From Deltaproteobacteria bacterium (GTDB lineage Bacteria > Desulfobacterota > Anaeroferrophillalia > Anaeroferrophillales > Tharpellaceae): a stretch of DNA of 13,306 bases. Location: contig JAADEO010000057.1 of NCBI GenBank assembly GCA_013153415.1, forward strand, positions 1 to 13,306. Direction: 5' to 3'. A program made the position numbers and the translations under genes. Shown here piece by piece: positions 1 through 6,842 of the stretch (position 1 is the stretch's first letter; each line of letters starts with the position of its first letter). The notes under the pieces are model-generated. The model was not told the origin of the DNA, did no database searches, and saw nothing but the letters and a program-made list of their open reading frames with translations.

Positions 1-1017
1 CGTGGTCAGACCGGCGACAATCCTGTGATCTCCGTAGGCGAAACTGACATCCTCGCAGGCCGCCACCACCTTGCCCGCGAAACCGGAACGACCGATCTCC
101 ATCTTCACCCGGCCCGGGGCCAGCCGCCGTTCGGCAAAACGCCGCCGCATCTCCTCCAGTGCCCGGACCCGGCCCTCGTTGCGGGTCCGCCGGGCCCGGA
201 TCCCTTTCCGGATCCACTCCTCCTCGACCGCCAGTTTGCGGTCGAAACGGTTCCGGGCGACTTCTTCCGCGTGAGCCCGCTCCTCTTTACGACGCAGGTA
301 GTTGGTGAAATCACCGGGCCAACTGGTCAGTTTTCCACGGTCCAGTTCAACAATCCGGGTCGCCAGGCTGCGCACCAGTTTGCGGTCATGGGTGACGAAG
401 AGCAGAGCGAAAGAACTTTTGCGGAGAAACTCCTCGAGCCACTCGATCGCCTCGATATCGAGATGGTTGGTAGGCTCGTCGAGAAGCAGAAGATCGGGAT
501 CGGCGGCCAGGGCCCGGGCCAGCAGAACCCGGCGTTGGAGACCACCTGAAAGGGTGGCGAAAGGGGCCTCGGCATCGAGTTTCAGGCGACTTAGAACCAA
601 CTCCACGCGCCGTTGCAGCTGCCAGGCACCGGCCTTTTCGATCTCGGTTTCACAAAGAGCGAGTTCGGCCAGTTCCCGCTCGCTGCCGGTCGCCGTCCGC
701 CGGCTCGCGGCATGGTAACGGGAGAGTAGACTGAACAGCTCCCCGACACCGCCGGCCACGACCTCGTAAACCGTACCCGGCACTCCTTCGGGCAACTCCT
801 GCTCAAGCCAGCCGAATTTGAGATGAGCGCTCCTCCAGATTTTACCCCGGTCGGGGGCCTGACGGCCGGCAATCACCCGCATCAGGGTTGATTTACCACA
901 ACCGTTGCGACCCACCAGGCAGACCCGCTCGCCGGCGGCAAGTTCAAGATTCACCCCTTCCAGCAGCGGCTCACCGCCGAAACTCAAATGAATCTCTTTC
1001 AGGCTCAACAGGGTCAA
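1..1017 (-). CDS. uup: ABC-F family ATPase Uup (partial, C-terminal part beyond left edge)
   Basis: This is a soluble tandem-ATPase protein of the ABC-F family. Known members act on ribosomes or, for Uup, affect ribosome function and transposon excision; there are no membrane segments. The 339 visible codons hold the whole first ATPase domain: Walker A GRNGCGKST (residues 36-44), signature LSGGL (156-160), Walker B DLLLLDEPTNHLD (175-187) and the switch His210 in VTHD. A basic linker follows, with the Uup-type string EEWIRKGIRARRTRNEGRVR, and then the start of the second domain. The full family length is about 630 residues, so roughly half is off the window. The start is TTG at 1017, chosen because AAAGGAG lies six bases upstream and the protein then opens like E. 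coli Uup (MTLLSLKEIHLSFGG). A terminator separates it from the aminotransferase gene upstream. Identification as Uup rather than another ABC-F rests on the linker and is fairly secure. Confidence 0.93.
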   Translation of the reverse strand, partial: MTLLSLKEIHLSFGGEPLLEGVNLELAAGERVCLVGRNGCGKSTLMRVIAGRQAPDRGKIWRSAHLKFGWLEQELPEGVPGTVYEVVAGGVGELFSLLSRYHAASRRTATGSERELAELALCETEIEKAGAWQLQRRVELVLSRLKLDAEAPFATLSGGLQRRVLLARALAADPDLLLLDEPTNHLDIEAIEWLEEFLRKSSFALLFVTHDRKLVRSLATRIVELDRGKLTSWPGDFTNYLRRKEERAHAEEVARNRFDRKLAVEEEWIRKGIRARRTRNEGRVRALEEMRRRFAERRLAPGRVKMEIGRSGFAGKVVAACEDVSFAYGDHRIVAGLTT

Positions 1018-1023
1018 TCCAGG

Positions 1024-1030
1024 CTCCTTT
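1024..1030 (-). promoter_or_regulatory. Ribosome binding site fixing the TTG start of uup
   Basis: The minus strand reads AAAGGAG, then six bases, then TTG. No ATG or GTG at this spacing fits the conserved N-terminus, so this site decides the TTG start. Confidence 0.75.
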
Positions 1031-1040
1031 AGGACCAGGG

Positions 1041-1079
1041 AAAGAAAAACCCCGGCGACCCGAGGACCGGCGGGGTTTT
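1041..1079 (-). terminator. Rho-independent terminator of the hemB-hisC-aminotransferase unit
   Basis: On the minus strand AAAACCCCG pairs with CGGGGTTTT across a 16-base loop that can itself partly fold through CCGG/CCGG. The 3' arm runs into TTTTTCTTT. It begins about 40 bases after the aminotransferase stop codon and ends just before the uup ribosome binding site, so it closes the upstream unit. The plus strand has an A-rich 5' flank and only four T residues at the 3' end, so it would be weak in that direction, where no gene needs it. Confidence 0.85.
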
Positions 1080-1119
1080 ACCAGAAATCATACTTCAATC
1101 CGATAGCAGCGGACCAAAT

Positions 1120-2307
1120 CTAAACGCGGCAGAACTTCTCTCCGACCTCCTTGAAAATCGGCAGCGAACGTTCAATGGTGGCATCGTCGACACAGTAGGC
1201 GAGACGGAAATAGCCGGGCCCGGCGAAACCGGAACCGGGAACCGCAAGGATTTTGAACTTCTGCAGTTCACGCACGAATTCGACATCGTCGGGCAGAGGA
1301 CTTTTGGGAAAGAAATAGAAGGCGCCCTGCGGCTTGACGACCTCGAAACCGGCGGCCTTGAGCCCTTCGTAGAGGCGGTCGCGCTTACGCTGGTAGATCG
1401 CGACATCGACACAGGCTCCCTGGAGCCGGGCCACGAGCCGTTGCATCAGGCCGGGGGCATTGACAAAGCCTAATACCCGGTTGGCGAAGATGAAACCGTC
1501 GACCAGCTGGCGGAAATCGTCGGCCTCGGGATGCAAGGCCAGGTACCCGATCCGTTCACCGGCCAGCGACAGCTCCTTGGAGTAGGAGTTGGCGACGATG
1601 CTGTTGCGATAAGCGGGAAAGATCGGCGGCACTTCAACCCCGTCATAGACGATCTTGCGGTAGGGTTCATCAGAGATCAGGTAGATAACCCGGCCGAGCT
1701 CCCGGGATTTATCCTCGAGCAGCCGACCCAGGGCGGCGATCTCGGCGGCACCGAAGATCACCCCGCTAGGGTTGTTGGGGGAATTGATGATCACGGCGGC
1801 GGTCCTGGCATTTATGGCTGCGGCAATGGCTTCGAGATTGAGGGCGAAATTTTCACCCGGCGGCACGCTTTTCAGGACTCCGCCGTGGTTGTCGGCGTAG
1901 AAGTTGTACTCGACGAAATAGGGGCTCGGAGCGATGATCTCGTCGCCGGGATTGAGAATCGCCTTGAAAATCACGTTGAGCGCCCCACCCGCCCCGCAGG
2001 TCATGATGATACTGTCGGCCGTCACCGCGACCTGCTGTTCGCCGGCCAGGTATTCGGCCACCGCCTGCCGGGTCGCCGGGGAACCGGCGTTGGGCATATA
2101 GCCGTATTTCATCGGGATCGGCTCTTCGATAATCTTTTTAAGCTCCTCCTCGACTGCGGGCGGAGCCGGCACATCGGGATTGCCGAGGGTGAAATCGCAA
2201 ACCTGGTCGGCGCCGTATTGCGCCTTCAGGGCCGCCCCTTCCTCGAACATTTTCCGGATCCACGAGGAGCGTTCCATGAAATCAACGATCTTTGCTGCAA
2301 TTGCCAT
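1120..2307 (-). CDS. Pyridoxal-phosphate-dependent aminotransferase, class I/II (AspAT-like, substrate unknown)
   Basis: This is a cytoplasmic fold-type I aminotransferase of 395 residues, a normal length for the family. It moves an amino group between an amino acid and a 2-oxoacid. Visible motifs are the phosphate-binding GAGGAL (105-110), NSPNNPSG (175-182), SDEPYRKI with the pyridine-contacting Asp213 and Tyr216, the PLP-binding Lys244 in SYSKELSL, the phosphate-contacting Arg252, and Arg368 in FRLAY, which in this family binds the substrate carboxylate. The ATG at 2307 lies 2 nt after the hisC stop codon. Its ribosome binding site (GGAG) lies inside the end of hisC, so translation is probably coupled to hisC. 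The amino acid it uses cannot be read from the sequence: aspartate, alanine or an aromatic amino acid are all possible. Pairing with HisC suggests amino-acid biosynthesis, but this is inference. Confidence 0.9.
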   Translation of the reverse strand: MAIAAKIVDFMERSSWIRKMFEEGAALKAQYGADQVCDFTLGNPDVPAPPAVEEELKKIIEEPIPMKYGYMPNAGSPATRQAVAEYLAGEQQVAVTADSIIMTCGAGGALNVIFKAILNPGDEIIAPSPYFVEYNFYADNHGGVLKSVPPGENFALNLEAIAAAINARTAAVIINSPNNPSGVIFGAAEIAALGRLLEDKSRELGRVIYLISDEPYRKIVYDGVEVPPIFPAYRNSIVANSYSKELSLAGERIGYLALHPEADDFRQLVDGFIFANRVLGFVNAPGLMQRLVARLQGACVDVAIYQRKRDRLYEGLKAAGFEVVKPQGAFYFFPKSPLPDDVEFVRELQKFKILAVPGSGFAGPGYFRLAYCVDDATIERSLPIFKEVGEKFCRV

Positions 2308-2309
2308 AA

Positions 2310-3401
2310 CTAATCTCCATTGATCATCTTTCTGATCGCGGCCAACACCGCCGCCATCTCCAGGTGGGTGCCGATCGTGATCCGCAAGCCGTGCTCAAGA
2401 GCGGGATCGGCGAACCAGCGCACCAGGATTCCCGCTTTTTCCAGATCAAGATAGACTCTTTCCGCAACCATTCCGGCCGGTGGAATGGTGAAAATGAAAT
2501 TGGTCTGCGAGGGTTCGACCGTAAAACCGAGCTCTTTCAGCCCCTGGGCCAGGTATTCCCGCTCTTCCCTGACCAGGGCCACGGTTTTTTCCAGATATGC
2601 CCGATCTTCAAGCGCGGCCACCGCTCCGGCCTGGGCCAGGGCATCGAGATTGTAGCTGTCGCGGACCTTGTCGAGCTCGGCGATGATCTCGGCCGGTCCC
2701 GCCCCGAGGCCGACCCGGAGCCCGGCCAAGCCGTAGGATTTCGACAGGGTCCGCAGGACAATCAGGTTGTCGAGTTCCCCCACCAGCGGCAACGCGTTGG
2801 TCTCGGCGAAGTCGGCGTAGGCCTCGTCGACCACGACGACCCCGGAAAAGCTCTCCGCCAAGCGGCGGATATAACCGTTGTCGAAAGAAAAACCGAGCGG
2901 AGCATTGGGACTTGTCAGAAAGAAGAGCTTGACCCCGGCAAGCTGCTCTTCATCCGGAATATAGAGTTCTCCCCGATCGGCAAAAAGCGGCAGGGCCCGG
3001 CTCTCGGCCCCGCGGATTGCGGCCAGCACCGGATAGAGCGAATAGGAGGGGTGAAAATAGGCAATCTCCTCCCCGGTCTCGACGAAAGTGTCGACAATGA
3101 TCCGCAAAAGCTCGTCGGAACCGTTGCCGGCAATCACCTCTTCCGGCCGACAACCGAAAGCCGCGGCCGCGGCCGCACGCAGGCTGGAGCTTGCCGGGCT
3201 GGGATAGCGCCGGAAGAGGTCAGGATTCTCCAGCAACCCGCCAATCGCCTCGGCCACCGCCGGAGAAGGCGGCAGGGGGCTCTCGTTGGTGTTGAGCTTG
3301 ATCACCTTCACCCCCGGGGCCGGCTGCCGGCCGGGCACATAGCCGCTCATCTCCCGGACTCGGGGCCGGACAAAATCAACTCCCGGACACATACCGATCA
3401 C
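2310..3401 (-). CDS. hisC: Histidinol-phosphate aminotransferase HisC
   Basis: HisC converts imidazole-acetol phosphate and glutamate to histidinol phosphate and 2-oxoglutarate in histidine synthesis. It is a cytoplasmic PLP enzyme of 363 residues from the GTG at 3401, normal for HisC. Visible motifs, numbered from that GTG, are LNTNESP near the N-terminus, the phosphate-binding GNGSDE (about 92-97), SPNAPLG (about 164-170), VDEAYADF (about 191-198), and the PLP lysine in RTLSKSYGLAGLR (about Lys221). SPNAPLG replaces the commoner NPNNPTG; an Ala at that place is, as I recall, found in other HisC proteins. The ATG at 3392 is an alternative start with AGGTG seven bases upstream, giving 360 residues; the two are hard to separate. 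HisC-type enzymes can also serve aromatic amino acids, so dual use is possible. It follows hemB by 57 bases. Confidence 0.93.
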   Translation of the reverse strand: MIGMCPGVDFVRPRVREMSGYVPGRQPAPGVKVIKLNTNESPLPPSPAVAEAIGGLLENPDLFRRYPSPASSSLRAAAAAAFGCRPEEVIAGNGSDELLRIIVDTFVETGEEIAYFHPSYSLYPVLAAIRGAESRALPLFADRGELYIPDEEQLAGVKLFFLTSPNAPLGFSFDNGYIRRLAESFSGVVVVDEAYADFAETNALPLVGELDNLIVLRTLSKSYGLAGLRVGLGAGPAEIIAELDKVRDSYNLDALAQAGAVAALEDRAYLEKTVALVREEREYLAQGLKELGFTVEPSQTNFIFTIPPAGMVAERVYLDLEKAGILVRWFADPALEHGLRITIGTHLEMAAVLAAIRKMINGD

Positions 3402-3411
3402 CTGTTATTCC

Positions 3412-3452
3412 AGATCTTTGCATACCATTTCGTCGCGTATTTTCGCAGATCT
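3412..3452. repeat. Imperfect inverted repeat between hemB and hisC
   Basis: The outer arms AGATCT (3412-3417 and 3447-3452) and inner arms ATAC/GTAT (3422-3425 and 3437-3440) could form an interrupted hairpin with an 11-base loop in the hemB-hisC messenger. There is no T-tract, so it is not a standard terminator. It might stabilise or process the transcript, or be chance. Confidence 0.3.
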
Positions 3453-3458
3453 CAATCG

Positions 3459-4427
3459 CTAAAGGATCTCCGCCGCCTCTTTCGCAAAGTAGGTCAGGAT
3501 CATGTCGGCCCCGGCTCTTTTGATCGAAAGCAGGGCCTCGAGCATCGCCGTCTCGCCGTCAATCCACCCCTTTGCGGCCGCCGCCTTGATCATCGCGAAC
3601 TCGCCGCTGACGTTGTAGGCGGCCAACGGATGGTCGAACTCCTCCTTCAGGGCGTGGAGAATATCGAGATAAGGCAGGGCCGGTTTGACCATGATGATAT
3701 CAGCCCCCTCTTCGATATCGAGGGATGCCTCGCGCAGGGCCTCGCGGGCGTTGGCGGGATCCATCTGGTAACTCTTGCGGTCACCGAACTGGGGCGGCGA
3801 CTCGGCCGCTTCGCGAAACGGTCCGTAGAAAGCCGAGGCGTACTTGACCGAGTAGGCCATCAGCGAAACCTGATCGAAGCCCTCGCGGTCGAGGGCTTTG
3901 CGGATGAAGCCGACGCGGCCGTCCATCATATCGGACGGGGCTACCATGTCGGCCCCGGCCCGAGCGTGGGAAACCGCCTCCTTCACGAGCAGTTCGAGGG
4001 TCTTGTCGTTGTCGACCCGGCCCTTCTCGATAACCCCGCAGTGACCGTGTGAAGTGTATTCGCACAAACAGACATCGGTGATCAGCAAAAGATCGGAAAC
4101 CTCGGTCTTGAGCGCCCGCAAAGCCTGTTGGATGATCCCGTCATCGGCGTAGGCGCCGCTGCCCAATTCATCCTTGGTTTCGGGAATCCCGAAAAGAATG
4201 ATCGCCGGGACTCCCAGTCTTTTCAAATTCTCGGCCTCTTTAACCAGTTCGTCGACCGAAAGCTGGTAGTTGCCCGGCATCGAGGAGATCGCTTTTCTCA
4301 CCCCCTCGCCGGGACAGACAAAAAGCGGAGCGATAAAATCATCGACACTGAGCGAGGTCTCGCGCACCATGCGGCGGATATTGGCATCGGCCCGCAGCCG
4401 CCGGGGCCGGTAGATCGGGAAATACAT
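3459..4427 (-). CDS. hemB: Porphobilinogen synthase (delta-aminolevulinate dehydratase) HemB
   Basis: HemB condenses two 5-aminolevulinate molecules into porphobilinogen, the first step shared by all tetrapyrroles. It is a cytoplasmic, normally octameric TIM-barrel enzyme; 322 residues is typical. The catalytic zinc site is intact as three cysteines in DVCLCEYTSHGHC (Cys120, Cys122, Cys130), marking the zinc-type enzyme rather than the aspartate-rich magnesium-type. Both Schiff-base lysines are present: Lys195 in MAYSVKYASAFYGPF and Lys248 in IIMVKPALPYLD. The ATG at 4427 has AAGGA nine bases upstream. The gene is divergent from the ccsA-hemA-hemC-hemD operon, so both halves of the pathway to uroporphyrinogen III share one 205-bp control region. 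It leads a minus-strand unit with hisC and a second aminotransferase. Confidence 0.98.
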   Translation of the reverse strand: MYFPIYRPRRLRADANIRRMVRETSLSVDDFIAPLFVCPGEGVRKAISSMPGNYQLSVDELVKEAENLKRLGVPAIILFGIPETKDELGSGAYADDGIIQQALRALKTEVSDLLLITDVCLCEYTSHGHCGVIEKGRVDNDKTLELLVKEAVSHARAGADMVAPSDMMDGRVGFIRKALDREGFDQVSLMAYSVKYASAFYGPFREAAESPPQFGDRKSYQMDPANAREALREASLDIEEGADIIMVKPALPYLDILHALKEEFDHPLAAYNVSGEFAMIKAAAAKGWIDGETAMLEALLSIKRAGADMILTYFAKEAAEIL

Positions 4428-4495
4428 GATTTTTTATCCTTAACTTATCTAGCGGTTTTCCGAATGCACGGGGACGGTAAAACTCATAACTACCA

Positions 4496-4510
4496 TTTCA
4501 CAAATTGAAA
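4496..4510. repeat. 15-bp inverted repeat TTTCA-N5-TGAAA, possible operator
   Basis: The perfect 5-bp arms TTTCA and TGAAA flank CAAAT. The repeat lies 68 bp upstream of the hemB start and immediately next to the TTGCAC hexamer that could be the hemB -35 box. The size suits a dimeric repressor site, but I do not recognise a known regulator box, and arms of this length in AT-rich DNA can arise by chance. Confidence 0.3.
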
Positions 4511-4558
4511 GTGCAATCTTTTTTTATCCCCCGGCTCTCGGGAAATCGGGGTTTGCGG

Positions 4559-4587
4559 TTGACACCCGGAAACATGGCTACTATAAA
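4559..4587 (+). promoter_or_regulatory. Sigma-70-type promoter of the ccsA-hemA-hemC-hemD operon
   Basis: TTGACA (4559-4564, full match to the -35 consensus) is followed by a 17-bp spacer and TATAAA (4582-4587, five of six at -10). Transcription would start near 4594, leaving a leader of about 40 bases before the first start codon. It is the best promoter-like sequence I found and points straight into the operon. Confidence 0.8.
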
Positions 4588-4632
4588 CCCCACTAGACAT
4601 TCAAACCTTTGCATCCCTGAACCTGTTTAGCA

Positions 4633-5460
4633 ATGGAACTAATATATTCACTTCTGCTGGTCGGAGCTCTGCTTCTCTACGTCATCAGCATGATCACCGG
4701 CTTCGTCTATCTTTTCCGACCCGGGCAAAAGGCGTTGCACGGCGGCAGCGACGCCATCAGGTTCGGGGCTGTTCTCCACGCTGCCGCTTTCCTGATCCGC
4801 TGTTTCGAAACCGGCACCCTGGCGGTCACCAATCTCCACGAATCCCTCTCTTTTTTCGCCCTGCTCCTGGCCCTGGCCTTTATCGTCGTCAACCGTAAGA
4901 ACAGCATCGCCATGCTCGGAGCTTTCACCGCTCCGCTGCTGATCATTTTCACACTCTGGGCCCTGGTCCTCAACCATGCGGTCACGCCCCAGCCACCGAT
5001 TCTGAAAAGCTTCTGGCTGCCGGTCCATGTCCTTTTGAGTTTCGCCGGCAACGCTTTCCTGGTCTTGGGCTGCGGAGCCGCAGTCATCTACCTGATCCAG
5101 GAACACCTGATCAAAAAGAAGCGACTCAAAGGTATTTTTCGCCGCCTGCCGGCCCTGCAAAAGCTCGACGAACTCAACTACTTCTGTTTGCGGCTCGGTT
5201 TCCCGCTGCTGACCCTGGGTATCATCAGCGGTTCGGTCTGGGCTTCGTATGCCTGGGGATCGCACTGGAACTGGGACCCGAAAGAGACCTGGTCGCTGAT
5301 CACCTGGCTGCTGTTCGCCGCCCTGTTGCACGGCCGTATGAATTCGGGCTGGCGTGGCCGCCGGGCCGCACTTTTGACTATCATCGGTTTTGCCGCCATC
5401 ATGTTCACCTTCCTGGGTGTCAATCTTTTCCTAAGCGGCCTGCACGGCTATCTCCACTGA
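4633..5460 (+). CDS. ccsA: CcsA/HemX-like cytochrome c biogenesis membrane protein
   Basis: This is an integral membrane protein of the CcsA/CcmC/HemX family. CcsA works with CcsB in system II cytochrome c maturation, carrying heme across the membrane and presenting it to apocytochrome c. The sequence has about eight hydrophobic segments. The tryptophan-rich heme-binding signature WGSHWNWDPKETW (208-220) sits between His132 and His271, the positions where the family has its periplasm-facing axial histidines; His49 and His233 may be membrane heme ligands. Its 275 residues match the short HemX-type proteins coded next to hemA in several bacteria, whose role is in controlling HemA or in heme handling. 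No ccsB/resB is adjacent. It is the first gene of the hem operon, 31 bases before hemA. The ATG has no clear ribosome binding site. Family membership is firm; whether it is a true CcsA or a HemX is open. Confidence 0.88.
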   Translation: MELIYSLLLVGALLLYVISMITGFVYLFRPGQKALHGGSDAIRFGAVLHAAAFLIRCFETGTLAVTNLHESLSFFALLLALAFIVVNRKNSIAMLGAFTAPLLIIFTLWALVLNHAVTPQPPILKSFWLPVHVLLSFAGNAFLVLGCGAAVIYLIQEHLIKKKRLKGIFRRLPALQKLDELNYFCLRLGFPLLTLGIISGSVWASYAWGSHWNWDPKETWSLITWLLFAALLHGRMNSGWRGRRAALLTIIGFAAIMFTFLGVNLFLSGLHGYLH

Positions 5461-5491
5461 GTTTTCAATTCGACAAGGTCGCTCTCCGATT

Positions 5492-6763
5492 ATGCATATT
5501 GTAATTTCAGGACTCAACCACCAGACGGCCCCGGTCGACACCCGGGAACGACTCGCCTTCAAGGCTGAAGAGATTCCCGCCGCTCTGGAAAAGCTCCGGC
5601 AGGAGGCAGGACTCAGCGAAGCCTTGATCCTGTCGACCTGCAACCGGGTTGAGATCTACGGTATCACCGACAGGCTTGATAACTGCCGGGAAAGGATGGT
5701 CGCCTTCCTGGCCGGTTTCCACCGGCTGCCGGCTGCCGATTTCGCCGACAAGCTCTATTTTCATGCCGACCAGGCCGCCGTCCGCCACAGTTTCCGGGTC
5801 GCCTCGAGCCTCGATTCGATGGTCATCGGCGAACCCCAGATCCTGGGCCAGCTCAAAGACGCCTTCTTCATTGCTTCCGAGGCCCGGACCACCGGGTTGA
5901 TCTTAAACCGCCTGATGCACCGTTCTTTCTTCATCGCCAAGGAGGTCCGGACCCGGACCAAGATCGCCAGTTCCGCGGTTTCGGTGAGTTTCGCCGCGGT
6001 CGAGCTGGCCAAGAAGATCTTCGGCGACCTGAAAGGTATGAAGGTGATGCTGATCGGAGCCGGCGAGATGTGCGAACTCGCCGCCCGCCATTTCGTCAAC
6101 CAGGGCATCGAACAGGTCCTGGTCACCAACCGCACTTTCAGCCGGGCCCAGGAACTGGCGGCCGAATTCGAGGGCATTGCGGTCTCCTTCGACAGCTTCC
6201 GCCAGGAGCTCGACGAGGCCGACATCATCCTGAGTTCAACCGGCTCGCCCGACTACCTGATCGGCCCCACAGAACTGACCACGGCCCTCAAAAAACGGCG
6301 CAACCGGCCAATTTTCCTGATCGACATCGCCGTACCTCGGGACATCGACCCGAAAGTCAACGAACTCGACAACATCTACCTCTTCGACGTCGACGACCTC
6401 CAGGAGGTGATCACCGAAAACCTCGACCAGCGCCAGCAGGAGGCCCTGCGGGCCGAGGGTCTGGTCGACCAGGAGGTCGAAAAATTCGAACTGTGGCTCG
6501 AATCCCTGGCTGTCACCCCGACAATCAAGGCTCTGCGCCGCCAAACGGCTGAAATCGCCGCCCGGGAACTGGATAAGACTTTAAGCGCCTTTCCCGACTT
6601 AAGCGACAAGGAGAAACGCAAGCTCGAGGCAATGGTCAAGGCCATCACCAACAAGTTCCTGCACCACCCGCTCAACTACCTCAAGGCGCCAGAGAACAAC
6701 AACGGCCAGGGGCCACCCCCGGCGGTCGTGATCCGCAAAATCTTCAAACTGCCGGAGGAGTGA
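5492..6763 (+). CDS. hemA: Glutamyl-tRNA reductase HemA
   Basis: HemA reduces glutamyl-tRNA(Glu) with NADPH to glutamate-1-semialdehyde, the committed and usually regulated step of C5-pathway tetrapyrrole synthesis. At 423 residues it is a normal length and cytoplasmic. The N-terminal catalytic domain has the nucleophile Cys50 in LSTCNRVEIY and the conserved SSLDSMVIGEPQILGQLKDA stretch. The NADPH-binding domain has GAGEM starting at Gly189 and VTNRTFSRAQELA. The C-terminal helical dimerisation domain ends with KFLHHPLNYLK. The start is secure because MHIVISGLNHQTAPV matches the family N-terminus, although the nearest purine-rich site (AAGG) is 13 bases away and weak, so translation may depend on ccsA upstream. 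The partner enzyme HemL is not in the window. HemA is often controlled by heme-dependent breakdown; nothing visible proves that here. Confidence 0.98.
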   Translation: MHIVISGLNHQTAPVDTRERLAFKAEEIPAALEKLRQEAGLSEALILSTCNRVEIYGITDRLDNCRERMVAFLAGFHRLPAADFADKLYFHADQAAVRHSFRVASSLDSMVIGEPQILGQLKDAFFIASEARTTGLILNRLMHRSFFIAKEVRTRTKIASSAVSVSFAAVELAKKIFGDLKGMKVMLIGAGEMCELAARHFVNQGIEQVLVTNRTFSRAQELAAEFEGIAVSFDSFRQELDEADIILSSTGSPDYLIGPTELTTALKKRRNRPIFLIDIAVPRDIDPKVNELDNIYLFDVDDLQEVITENLDQRQQEALRAEGLVDQEVEKFELWLESLAVTPTIKALRRQTAEIAARELDKTLSAFPDLSDKEKRKLEAMVKAITNKFLHHPLNYLKAPENNNGQGPPPAVVIRKIFKLPEE

Positions 6764-6842
6764 ACCCGTCCCTTGCGAAGGAAAACCGGAGGCCACATTT
6801 TTTCATCTCCTTTCACGGCAACACCATCACCAGGAGTCATCT

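Larger units (their letters stand above)
4428..4632. promoter_or_regulatory. Divergent intergenic control region between hemB and the ccsA-hemACD operon
   Basis: This 205-bp non-coding region is more AT-rich than its flanks, and both neighbours are transcribed away from it. It contains a strong plus-strand promoter (4559-4587), a 15-bp inverted repeat (4496-4510) and a CCCCG/CGGGG stem (4529-4551). A hemB promoter must lie here too, but I can only find a TTGCAC (-35-like, minus strand 4516-4511) without a good -10 partner. Confidence 0.75.

Noticed and set aside
3160..3179. GC-only repeat of GCGGCC units inside hisC
   Set aside because: It simply encodes a run of alanines in the conserved helix after SSSLRAA and keeps the frame; no repeat expansion or mobile signal.
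2364..4052. Very long plus-strand open frame (562 codons) opposite hisC and hemB
   Set aside because: It lies antisense to two genes with complete catalytic motifs, crosses the gap between them, and its translation shows no recognisable domain. Such frames are common opposite GC-rich genes with strong third-position bias.
4529..4551. CCCCG/CGGGG stem near a T-run as a terminator or riboswitch in the hemB-ccsA gap
   Set aside because: The T-run precedes the stem on the plus strand and appears as A residues after it on the minus strand, so it cannot end transcription in either direction. It lies upstream of the operon promoter, so it is not in the operon leader.
6764..6842. Possible small gene, promoter or terminator between hemA and hemC
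   Set aside because: The 79-base spacer has only a weak 4-bp hairpin (CCTT-GCG-AAGG), no T-tract after it, no promoter pair, and no reading frame with a start and ribosome binding site apart from the hemC site itself.
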